This document shows positions 1-5,868 of a stretch of DNA of 5,913 bases, one piece after another. Origin of the DNA: Chloroflexota bacterium (GTDB lineage Bacteria > Chloroflexota > UBA5177 > JANWHV01); NCBI GenBank assembly GCA_028287725.1, contig JAQBPC010000401.1, positions 1 to 5,913 of the forward strand, written 5' to 3'. The notes beneath the pieces are model-generated. The model worked only from the letters and a program-made list of their open reading frames with translations. It did no database searches and was not told where the DNA came from. Both the position numbers and the translations under genes were made by a program. The number at the start of each line of letters is the position of its first letter. The stretch's first letter is position 1.

Positions 1-195
1 GCCTCGATCGGCGTAGTGTCGACTGGCAGAGAAGGCGGCCGGCCAGGTGCCCGAAGGCCCTTTGCCAGCCGCCTCTCCTATAGCTGACGAATACGCTCTC
101 CGCGTATCCGGCGCTCCCGTGTGGCGCCTCAGCTTGCTGTCCGGCTTCTCAAGCAAACCGTGGCAGCTCGCATCTATTGCATACCGTCCGACGGC
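1..195. other. Downstream region of the exporter gene, no gene seen
   Basis: This stretch lies beyond the stop codon of the MMPL exporter, at the end of the window. I see no convincing gene on either strand; the plus-strand frame that starts here runs antisense through the exporter and has no homology-like features. Directly after the stop, minus-strand bases form the near-palindrome CCGTCGGACGG, and a better hairpin sits at 89-109. Neither is followed by a run of T, so a classical intrinsic terminator is not evident. Confidence 0.6.
89..109 (-). repeat. Small hairpin downstream of the exporter
   Basis: Inverted repeat ATACGC / GCGTAT around a 5-base loop. In the minus-strand RNA the stem extends to 8 pairs through a G-U wobble and a closing G-C, whereas in the plus-strand RNA the same position is an A-C mismatch, so the fold favours the direction of the exporter transcript. 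No U-tract follows. It could be a 3'-end processing or stability structure, or chance. Confidence 0.3.
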
Positions 196-2385
196 TCAGG
201 CGCTCCGCTCCTTGCTGCCATCGGCGTATGTGAGCGCAAGGTCCCCGACCAGGCCGTCCGCGGCGGTCCCACGCGGGGCCAGCGGCGAAGGCTGTACGCG
301 CAGCAGGCGTGCCACGCCGGCCGGGAGCCACCAATTCCAGCGCCCGAAGAGCGAGAGCAGGGCGGGTACCAGGAGCATGCGGATCACCGTGGCGTCGAGC
401 AGGATGCCGACTGCCAGGCCGGTAGCAAGAATCTTGATCTCCGTGCCTGGGCTCGAGCCCAGCGACACAAAGGCCAGGAATAGGATGATCGCGGCACTGG
501 TTACCAGGCGCCCGGTGCGTCCTACCCCCTCCACGATAGCCCGTGTCGTCGAGCCCGATGCGTCATACTCCTCGCGGATTCGGGACAGGATGAACACCTC
601 GTAGTCCATCGAGAGACCGAACAGGAAGGCAAACACCATCACGGGGATCCAGCTTGTGATCGATCCGGTGGCGGGGATGCCCCAGATCGCGTTGGAGCCG
701 TGGCCGTCCTGCCAGACCAGCACGAGCACGCCCCAGGCTGCGCCGAGCGAGATCAGATTCAGCAGCACCGCCTTCAGCGGCAGCAGCAGCGAGCGGAAGG
801 CGCGGGTGAGCAGCACGAAGGTCACCACGACAATCAGGGCCAGCATCAGCGGGAAGTTCCCATACACCGCGGAGACAAAGTCCTCGTTGTAGGCAGCGTT
901 GCCGCCTATCCGCACGCCGGGCACCGTGTGGGCGGCCGTGCGCACGCGATCGATTGAGGCCCGTCCGTCAGCCGTGCTGCCGTCAGCAGTGAGGACAACC
1001 GAGAGCAGCGCCGTGTTGCCGCGATGCCAGGCAGGACCCGCGGGCGACACGGCGCCACGGGTGCCCTGGATCCCCTGCAGTCGGGCAAGAGCAGCCGGGG
1101 CCTGCGCGCTTGGCGCCAGCACCTCGATGGTGTCCAGCGGGCCGGGTCCGATGCCTGCATGCTCCATTGCTACGAGCCCTATCCGCGCATCGCCTCCCGT
1201 TGCCAGCGAGTCTGCCGAGGGGTCGCCGACCACGATGTGGCCCAACGGGGAAATCAGTGCCCCTAGTATCACAAGCGCCACCACGGTTGCGGCCCATCGG
1301 CGACGCACAATCAGCCTGGCCCATCCGGTCCAGAAGCGGCTGGCATCCGCGGAGCGCCGGCGGTTTGGCCTATCCAGCCAGGGGCCGATGGTCGCCAGCA
1401 GCACCGGCAGCAACGTGGTCGCCACGGCCACGCTGACCAGCGGGATCAGCATGCCGCCGAAGCCAACGCTGCGCAGGAACGGTACCGGTAGGGCGACCAG
1501 GGCCAGAAGACCCACGGCCACGGTGGTGCCGCTGAAGACCACCGCGGCGCCCGAGGTCTCCATGACACGCTGCACTGCGGCATCCCCCCGCAGCCCGTGC
1601 AGGCGCTCCTCGCGCCAGCGCAGTACCACGAGCAGTGAATAGTCGATCGACACGCCAAGGCCGATCAGGGCTATCAGGAATTGCACGATGAACGAGACAT
1701 CGGTGACCGATGCCAGACCCCAGACCAGCAGGAAGGTTGTGGGGATGGCGACAATTGCCATGAGAATCGGGATTACCGCCAGGAACGAGCCGAAGACAAC
1801 GGCTAGCACGATCAGCGCGCCGACGCCGCCAAGCAGCGCCTCGGTGAACACGCCAGGCCCATCACCGCCGCTTGTGCTGGTGCGCAGCAGCTCCTGGCCC
1901 GTCAGATGGAATCCGGCCCCGGCGATCGAGATGCTTCCCGTCGCGGCCTGCAAGCTCTTCAGCCAGGGAAGAGTACCGAAGCCGGGTGGCACGTAGCCAT
2001 ACAGCAGCGCAAACGTGGTGTGCCGGTCGGCGGAGACAAAGGCGTTGCTGCCGGTGCTGGTCCAGGACACTATGCGCGACTTGGTGACTGTCGCGGCCAT
2101 CCGCGCGTATGCCGCCGCGAGTTGTGCCCTGATGCCCGGGCTGTCCACGGTGGTGCCGCTCGGCAGCGTGATGACTGGCACGACCGGATTGCTTATGCCG
2201 CCGCTGCCATATTGATTTGAAATCTGCTGGCTGACGTCGAAACCCTCCTTGCCGGGCAGCGAGAAGTTCTTGGAGAGCGCGTCAGTGGCTTTACCGGCGG
2301 AAGCGAAACCCACCACGGCCAATACCGCCCAGAGGACCACCACCATTCGTTTATGGGCTAGGACCCAGCGTGTGAGGGATGACAC
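196..2385 (-). CDS. MMPL/RND family membrane transporter
   Basis: A 729-residue inner-membrane exporter of the MMPL (mycobacterial membrane protein large) branch of the RND superfamily, expected to use the proton gradient to move lipids, drugs or other hydrophobic compounds. The fold is the usual duplicated one: TM1 at about 13-30, an extracytoplasmic domain at about 35-180, a five-helix bundle at about 183-335, a cytoplasmic stretch rich in arginine near 339-350, TM7 at about 362-385, a second extracytoplasmic domain to about 505, and a last bundle at about 510-680. The two Asp-Tyr pairs that form the proton relay in studied MmpL proteins are present: D248-Y249 in GLGVSIDYS and D594-Y595 in GLSMDYE. 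Each is followed by the typical basic and acidic segment (RWREER, SRIREEY). Start is GTG, chosen because GGAGG lies 9 bases upstream and the protein begins with a normal short cytoplasmic leader. Length is near complete for bacterial MMPL proteins, with no break seen. The substrate cannot be read from the sequence. Confidence 0.95.
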   Translation of the reverse strand: MSSLTRWVLAHKRMVVVLWAVLAVVGFASAGKATDALSKNFSLPGKEGFDVSQQISNQYGSGGISNPVVPVITLPSGTTVDSPGIRAQLAAAYARMAATVTKSRIVSWTSTGSNAFVSADRHTTFALLYGYVPPGFGTLPWLKSLQAATGSISIAGAGFHLTGQELLRTSTSGGDGPGVFTEALLGGVGALIVLAVVFGSFLAVIPILMAIVAIPTTFLLVWGLASVTDVSFIVQFLIALIGLGVSIDYSLLVVLRWREERLHGLRGDAAVQRVMETSGAAVVFSGTTVAVGLLALVALPVPFLRSVGFGGMLIPLVSVAVATTLLPVLLATIGPWLDRPNRRRSADASRFWTGWARLIVRRRWAATVVALVILGALISPLGHIVVGDPSADSLATGGDARIGLVAMEHAGIGPGPLDTIEVLAPSAQAPAALARLQGIQGTRGAVSPAGPAWHRGNTALLSVVLTADGSTADGRASIDRVRTAAHTVPGVRIGGNAAYNEDFVSAVYGNFPLMLALIVVVTFVLLTRAFRSLLLPLKAVLLNLISLGAAWGVLVLVWQDGHGSNAIWGIPATGSITSWIPVMVFAFLFGLSMDYEVFILSRIREEYDASGSTTRAIVEGVGRTGRLVTSAAIILFLAFVSLGSSPGTEIKILATGLAVGILLDATVIRMLLVPALLSLFGRWNWWLPAGVARLLRVQPSPLAPRGTAADGLVGDLALTYADGSKERSA

Positions 2386-2394
2386 TAGTTCGAA

Positions 2395-2399
2395 CCTCC
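2395..2399 (-). promoter_or_regulatory. Ribosome-binding site of the exporter
   Basis: Perfect GGAGG on the minus strand, 9 bases before the GTG at 2385. It decides the start: an internal ATG 13 codons later (M14) lies inside the first membrane helix and is not preceded by a comparable site. Confidence 0.8.
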
Positions 2400-2681
2400 A
2401 TCAGCTATTTCGTCCCAAATGTTCGACCGAGCTGGGAGCTGTGATCTCTGTGCGGGCGGCGTCATCCAGTAGAATCTTGCTGCCATTGCCGGCGCCATCG
2501 TCCTCGAGTGCCGGCAGTACTGGATGCCCGCGCAACCGCTGGAGCACACGTGATATCCGCTCGGTGCCAGCTTCTGAACGTCCTCGTCCAGGATCCGTGT
2601 CCCCGGCCGTAGGGTCGCACGCTACGACCGCGCCGTGACCTGTGCCCGTGTGCGCCGCCGCGTCATCACGATTCCGCACGC

Positions 2682-2697
2682 TAGTGAGCACTTACTA
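2682..2697. promoter_or_regulatory. Operator-like dyad TAGTGAG-CA-CTTACTA
   Basis: A 16-base imperfect palindrome: six of seven half-site positions pair, with a 2-base centre and one G/T mismatch. AGTGAG/CTTACT half-sites of this shape are typical of operators bound by TetR-family dimers, which often control exporters; that link is an inference, since no regulator gene lies in the window. It sits about 300 bases upstream of the exporter start, so a promoter here would leave a long leader. Confidence 0.35.
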
Positions 2698-2740
2698 CCG
2701 TACCACACGGGCGTGATCGAATTGGGCTTCGGCGCACGAA

Positions 2741-2752
2741 TGTTCGCGAACA
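2741..2752. promoter_or_regulatory. Perfect 12-base palindrome TGTTCGCGAACA
   Basis: Perfect self-complementary 12-mer in non-coding DNA, centred 57 bases from the dyad at 2682-2697 and further from the exporter start. It could be a binding site for a dimeric regulator. The half-site order (GTTC then GAAC) is the reverse of the Gram-positive LexA box (GAAC-N4-GTTC), so an SOS box is not supported. Confidence 0.35.
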
Positions 2753-2889
2753 GTATCGCAGTTTACAGCCCGCTCCGCGTCCGCGATATGCATAAGATAG
2801 GGAGGAAAGCGGTGCGTTTTGTCAGGCTGAGGCTTGTGACCTTGCTTTTTCTTGACGTGCTTCCCTTGATTGCCCGCTTTTTGGCCCTA

Positions 2890-3534
2890 CTACTTCCCAT
2901 ACCGCTCGAACCGGTATGCCAGTTCGGGTCCTCCTTCTCCCTCGTACGCCAGTTGGGCGACGAGCAGCCCGAACGGCTCGGTGTATCGTGCGATCCGCAG
3001 CTGACCGGCATCCACCGGATCGAAGCCCACGTCGCGGATCAGCCTGGCGGCCAGCTGTTTGCCGCTGCCTGTATCGCCGCAATACACCAGACTCGGCCGG
3101 GTGGCGTTGCCTCGGGCCTCGAACACGGCGAAGAGCACTTCGCTCGGTATGGTGTTGAATGCGGAAATGACCGTTGCCCCAGGAACTCGCTTTGCCAGCT
3201 CCTCAGCGCCCGAGGAAGTGTGGGCGACGACGAGCTCGGTATCGTCCGCATTCATTGGGAGCGAGCAGCTGACGATGACCTTGCCCGACACGTCGCCCGC
3301 CTGCTGCAAGACATCCTCGATGCGGGACCAGTGCACGGCCAGCAGCAGGGCGTCCGCGTCCCGCGCGGCCTCGCCCGGTGTGCCCGCCCGCGCGTTCCCC
3401 CCGGCTTCCCGTGCAAGCCTGTCCAGCTTCTCCGGACGGCGCGCGTAGCTGAACACCACCTCGTGTCCGGCGCGCGTGAAGAGCGTCCCGAGCTTGCCAC
3501 CCATCAATCCCGAACCCAGTATGCCAACGCGCAT
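2890..3534 (-). CDS. NADPH-dependent F420 reductase-like oxidoreductase
   Basis: A 214-residue cytoplasmic protein with an N-terminal Rossmann fold, matching the family of NAD(P)-binding proteins related to F420H2:NADP+ oxidoreductase and the STEAP oxidoreductase domain (COG2085 type). The dinucleotide loop is GSGLMG at residues 7-12, following a first strand RVGILG. The second strand ends in SYARRP at 29-34, where the arginines R32 and R33 are placed to bind the 2'-phosphate of NADP(H). Further family-like segments are ADALLLAVHW at 60-69, the VISAFNTIP segment at 122-130 and a C-terminal TEPFGLLVAQLAY at 185-197. Length is normal for the family. The ATG start has a strong Shine-Dalgarno sequence and begins exactly at the Rossmann strand. 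The gene ends in tandem stops, TAG-TAG. The true hydride partner (F420, flavin or a metabolite) is not visible; many members annotated this way do not use F420. It is well separated from both neighbours, so no shared pathway is implied. Confidence 0.9.
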   Translation of the reverse strand: MRVGILGSGLMGGKLGTLFTRAGHEVVFSYARRPEKLDRLAREAGGNARAGTPGEAARDADALLLAVHWSRIEDVLQQAGDVSGKVIVSCSLPMNADDTELVVAHTSSGAEELAKRVPGATVISAFNTIPSEVLFAVFEARGNATRPSLVYCGDTGSGKQLAARLIRDVGFDPVDAGQLRIARYTEPFGLLVAQLAYEGEGGPELAYRFERYGK

Positions 3535-3820
3535 GCTGCTCCTCCCTCGATTTGGCAGCCGGCTCGACGAAATGCCGGAGTGATAACGTAACGGCGACTG
3601 TTGAAGTCGGCCTCTTTCAGGATCATTCTACGTCTCTTGAGCTGAGGGACGATGGACGTTCTTCCAGAGTCCTGATGCGACCCTGCAAGCTTCCAGAATA
3701 TGTTCGCAGCTGAGAAGGAAGGTTACGAAAGCCAGGCTCGAAGTCGATGGCGCGCCGCACCTGCCGAGGCATATATCGAGGAGCGATTACCACGGATCGT
3801 CTGCCTGGCCGGTGCCCGGA
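3535..3820. other. 286-base intergenic region between ABC-F and oxidoreductase genes
   Basis: No recognised gene. On the minus strand a 49-codon frame (3772 to 3623) ends with an ATGA overlap onto a 40-codon frame (3626 to 3504) that runs into the oxidoreductase gene out of frame; neither has a clear Shine-Dalgarno sequence. A small hairpin CGACT/AGTCG flanks TCAAC at about 3590-3610. TAGAAT at 3625-3630 resembles a -10 box for the oxidoreductase, but no good -35 element lies at the right distance. No terminator with a U-tract is seen after the ABC-F stop. Confidence 0.5.
3539..3547 (-). promoter_or_regulatory. Ribosome-binding site of the oxidoreductase
   Basis: Minus-strand AGGGAGGAG contains GGAGG, with 6 bases from the end of that core (3541) to the ATG at 3534. 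This is a strong site and supports efficient, independent translation. Confidence 0.8.
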
Positions 3821-5488
3821 TCAGGCCGGCACAAGCAGCGCATCCATTTCATGGAGCGCGCCATCGCGCAGCTCAAGCACCCGTGTTGCCAGGCGGCCAA
3901 TGGCGTAGCGGTCGTGAAGTACGGCGATGATCGTGCCGCGGAAATTGCTCAGAGCGGCCTCGAAGCGTTCCCGCGCCGGGATGTCCAGGTGGTTGGTCGG
4001 CTCATCCAGGAGTAGCAGATTTGCCTGTGAGAGGATCAGGCGGGCCAGTTCCAGACGGGCGCGCTCACCGTAGCTCAGCCGTCCAATGGGCGTGAACACG
4101 GCGTCGCCGGAGAACAGGTAGCCATGCAGGAGGGTGCGTGCCTCGGTTTCAGACATCGGACGCTGGGCTCGTATGGTCTGAAGTGGCGTCTTCGTGGGGT
4201 CCAGTCCCTCCTGCTCCTGGCTGTAGTAGGCTGGGATCACCCCTGTTCCCAGCCGTGCTACTCCAGCATCCGGCGCCAATTCTCCCGCTATCAGCCGTAG
4301 AAGGGTGCTCTTACCGCCTCCGTTGGGTCCGGTGATCACCAGCCGCTCGCCATGACGCACCAGCAGATCGACGTCTTGCAGCACCGTACGGCCGGCAAAC
4401 GATTTGTGGACTCCCTGCAGGCGCAGCACCTCGCGTGCGCCACCGGTCACCGGAGCGAAGTCCAACTTCAGGCCCCACCCGGCTCTGGGCTTCTCTATCC
4501 GTTCCTCGTCGGTGAGCAGCCGCTCCAGTTTATGCTCGCGTACCTTGGCCTTGCGCGCCACCTTGGCCGCACGCGCCCTGGCGCCAAACTTGGCGCCGCG
4601 TGTATCGCCGTGATCGTACTCGTCTCGCGAGCGACCTTCTACCAACCGCGCCTGATCCCTGGTGCGCTGGATATCGGCCTCCACGCGAGCGTGCTCCTGC
4701 TCCTGACGTTGATATTGCGCCCACTGCCGTTCTCGTTCGGCCTGCCTGGCGACCGCATAGTCTGAATAGGTGCCGCTATAGGCAGTGACGGCGTGGGTGG
4801 CGGGGTCCAGCTCCAGGATGCTGCCCACGACGGCGTCGAGGAAGGCGCGGTCGTGCGAGGCAATCAGCACAGCGCCCGCGTACTCCTTCAGGAAGCCCTC
4901 CAGCCAGCGCAACCCGTCGATATCCAGATGATTGGTTGGCTCGTCAAGCAGCAGGATGTCGGGTCGATCCATCAGCAGCGCGGCCAGACCCAGGCGAGTC
5001 TTCTGACCGCCGCTCAGTGTGGAGATCGGGCGGGTGCCCTCCACGTCATCCAGATCCAGTCCACGCATAATCTGTTGCAGGCGGTCGAGCGCCTCATAGC
5101 CGCCGAGATTCTCGAAGTTCGTGGCTATGGCGGCATACCGGTCAAGCATCTCTGGATCATGAGGATTGGCGCTCAGCACCGCCGCGGCGTCTTGCATCTC
5201 CAGATGCTCGGCCAATACCGCGCCACCGGGCAGCAGGACCTCGGCCACCGAGTGTGTCTCGTCGCCGAGCAGTCCCTGGCGCAAATAGCCCTGCCGCGTG
5301 TGAGGATCCCGCCAGACGGAGCCTTCATCGGGCAGCTCAAGTCCTGCGATGATGCGCAACAGGGTGGTCTTGCCGCTGCCGTTCGGGCCGACCAGCCCGG
5401 CCCGCTCGCCGGGGTTCAACACGAAGTTGACGCCCAGCAGTATGGGTCGATCGGTGTAGAATTTTGTGAGGTTACTGATACGAAGCAT
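3821..5488 (-). CDS. ABC-F family ATP-binding protein (ribosome-associated)
   Basis: A 555-residue soluble protein with two ATP-binding cassettes and no membrane segment, which is the layout of ABC-F proteins. Known members act on the ribosome at the E site, as translation factors (EttA, Uup type) or by displacing antibiotics (Msr, Vga, Vml type). Cassette 1: Walker A GPNGSGKT at 34-41, Q-loop Q71, signature LSGGQ at 158-162, Walker B and catalytic Glu in LLLDEPTNHLD (E183), switch His H212. Cassette 2: Walker A GPNGGGKS at 387-394, Q424, signature LSYGE at 471-475, E496, H525. All catalytic residues are intact, so both sites should hydrolyse ATP. Between the cassettes, about 240-335, is a highly charged Arg/Glu/Gln-rich helical hairpin with its tip near 283-300, the linker that contacts P-site tRNA and the peptidyl-transferase centre in studied members. 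The ATG start directly precedes the first strand (MLRISNLTKFY). The tip sequence does not let me say whether it confers antibiotic resistance. The long structured leader upstream makes regulated expression plausible. Confidence 0.95.
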   Translation of the reverse strand: MLRISNLTKFYTDRPILLGVNFVLNPGERAGLVGPNGSGKTTLLRIIAGLELPDEGSVWRDPHTRQGYLRQGLLGDETHSVAEVLLPGGAVLAEHLEMQDAAAVLSANPHDPEMLDRYAAIATNFENLGGYEALDRLQQIMRGLDLDDVEGTRPISTLSGGQKTRLGLAALLMDRPDILLLDEPTNHLDIDGLRWLEGFLKEYAGAVLIASHDRAFLDAVVGSILELDPATHAVTAYSGTYSDYAVARQAERERQWAQYQRQEQEHARVEADIQRTRDQARLVEGRSRDEYDHGDTRGAKFGARARAAKVARKAKVREHKLERLLTDEERIEKPRAGWGLKLDFAPVTGGAREVLRLQGVHKSFAGRTVLQDVDLLVRHGERLVITGPNGGGKSTLLRLIAGELAPDAGVARLGTGVIPAYYSQEQEGLDPTKTPLQTIRAQRPMSETEARTLLHGYLFSGDAVFTPIGRLSYGERARLELARLILSQANLLLLDEPTNHLDIPARERFEAALSNFRGTIIAVLHDRYAIGRLATRVLELRDGALHEMDALLVPA

Positions 5489-5496
5489 AGTTACTA

Positions 5497-5510
5497 CCCT
5501 TCATCAAGGA
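5497..5510 (-). promoter_or_regulatory. ABC-F ribosome-binding site within a small hairpin
   Basis: GAAGGG at 5497-5502 lies 8 bases before the ATG at 5488 and is the evident Shine-Dalgarno sequence. Its AAGG can pair with CCTT at 5506-5509 across a GATG loop, with one extra U-G pair. The upstream strand reads CTCCTT, the same as the anti-Shine-Dalgarno end of 16S rRNA. The site is certain enough; the hairpin is only 4-5 pairs and may be weak. Confidence 0.6.
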
Positions 5511-5560
5511 GCCCGCGAATACCCGTAAAGGGCGGTCGCAAGGCAGAGAGATGCCCGCCA

Positions 5561-5576
5561 GGTGGGGTGGGGAGGG
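5561..5576 (+). other. G-rich tract with quadruplex potential
   Basis: The plus strand reads GG-T-GGGG-T-GGGG-A-GGG: four G-runs split by single bases, one of them only two long, so a two-layer quadruplex is possible and a three-layer one would need a bulge. It lies in the template strand of the ABC-F leader. The RNA copy is C-rich instead: in 5561-5600 it has 22 C and 4 G, the bias of Rho-loading sites. Confidence 0.4.
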
Positions 5577-5630
5577 TAGAGCTAGGCGAGACAGTACGAG
5601 GTACGCCAGGGAGCACACAGCAACAAGCCG

Positions 5631-5652
5631 GCGGCAGGCGGTGATCTGCCGC
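5631..5652 (-). repeat. 7-bp hairpin in the ABC-F leader
   Basis: Perfect inverted repeat GCGGCAG / CTGCCGC with an 8-base loop. In the minus-strand transcript it starts 8 bases after the stop of the possible leader peptide and is followed by a mildly U-rich stretch (CGGCTTGTTGCTG), too weak to call an intrinsic terminator. It could be an attenuator stem or a ribosome-pausing element. Confidence 0.4.
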
Positions 5653-5660
5653 GAACGTGC

Positions 5661-5687
5661 TTACTCTACCCGAGCGTTATCCGTCAT
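5661..5687 (-). CDS. Possible leader peptide MTDNARVE upstream of ABC-F
   Basis: An ATG-started frame of eight codons plus TAA on the minus strand, about 170 bases before the ABC-F start. GAGGG precedes its ATG with 4 bases between, a fair Shine-Dalgarno sequence, and a 7-bp hairpin follows its stop. Short translated leaders of this type sense ribosome-targeting antibiotics upstream of some ABC-F and erm genes. The peptide does not match a leader I know, and a frame this short arises easily by chance. Confidence 0.25.
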   Translation of the reverse strand: MTDNARVE

Positions 5688-5837
5688 TAGTCCCTCGCTT
5701 ACTTCGGCCTACTCTATAAGTGTACCAAGTGACGGGCCTGCGAGGCAGTGTCAGCAGCACCACGGCGGTGAATAGTAATGCACTTTATAGCACACCTTTA
5801 CGTGCGCGATACGCATGAAATTCGGAGATTGGGCAAA

Positions 5838-5868
5838 CCCCGGCCTGGCCCCATGCTACAGGCCGGGG
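5838..5868 (-). terminator. Terminator-like hairpin upstream of the ABC-F leader
   Basis: Perfect 10-bp GC-rich inverted repeat CCCCGGCCTG / CAGGCCGGGG with an 11-base loop, the strongest stem I found in the window. On the minus strand it is followed by TTTG, on the plus strand by no T-run, so it fits best as a weak intrinsic terminator of a minus-strand gene lying beyond 5913, insulating the ABC-F unit. The short U-tract leaves room for another role, such as a 3'-end stabilising stem. Confidence 0.5.

Larger units (their letters stand above)
2386..2889. other. 504-base intergenic region upstream of the exporter
   Basis: This gap separates the oxidoreductase stop from the exporter start and has no recognised gene. 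A minus-strand frame at 2401-2691 encodes 96 residues and ends 15 bases before the exporter start, but it begins at a GTG without a Shine-Dalgarno sequence, lies across an operator-like dyad and resembles no family I know. The region holds dyads at 2682-2697 and 2741-2752, a 7-bp inverted repeat TGCCGGC/GCCGGCA at 2487-2493 and 2510-2516, and a 5-bp one (GGTCG/CGACC) at 2613-2629. Just after the oxidoreductase stop the plus strand is T-rich, with GCTTTTT at 2844-2850 and 2876-2882, but no terminator-like stem accompanies it. No convincing -35/-10 pair was found. Confidence 0.5.

Noticed and set aside
899..1642. 247-residue plus-strand frame inside the exporter
   Set aside because: It is an antisense shadow rich in Ser, Arg, Pro and Thr, with no domain-like pattern, while the exporter frame holds the conserved Asp-Tyr pairs.
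2635..3591. 318-residue plus-strand frame, with a hydrophobic start near 2815 after GGGAGGA
   Set aside because: Most of it is antisense to the oxidoreductase, whose Rossmann motifs are unmistakable. The translated sequence has no family features, and the hydrophobic run comes from a local T-rich patch.
3693..3706. Minus-strand CGAACATATTCTGG resembling a LexA box
   Set aside because: The first half fits CGAACATAT, but the second half matches only two of five positions of GTTCG, so it is not a credible SOS box.
3821..5488. Calling the ABC-F gene a membrane ABC transporter ATPase
   Set aside because: It has two fused cassettes with a charged inter-cassette linker and no membrane partner gene nearby, which is the ABC-F layout.
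5472..5504. Ten-codon frame MKGSNYASYQ overlapping the ABC-F start
   Set aside because: Its ATG lies in the loop of the ribosome-binding-site hairpin and has no Shine-Dalgarno sequence of its own.
4793..5644. 283-residue plus-strand frame
   Set aside because: It is antisense to the first half of the ABC-F gene and its leader; long antisense frames are expected in GC-rich DNA.
5489..5700. T-box riboswitch in the ABC-F leader, prompted by GGGTAG-like motifs
   Set aside because: No T-box sequence of the GGGTGGNACCGCG type and no recognisable specifier stem are present.
5659..5716. Repeated GCTTACT and TACTCTA words in the ABC-F leader as regulator sites
   Set aside because: GCTTACT occurs at 5659-5665 and 5697-5703, and TACTCTA at 5662-5668 and 5710-5716, but spacing is irregular and no copy forms a convincing palindrome.
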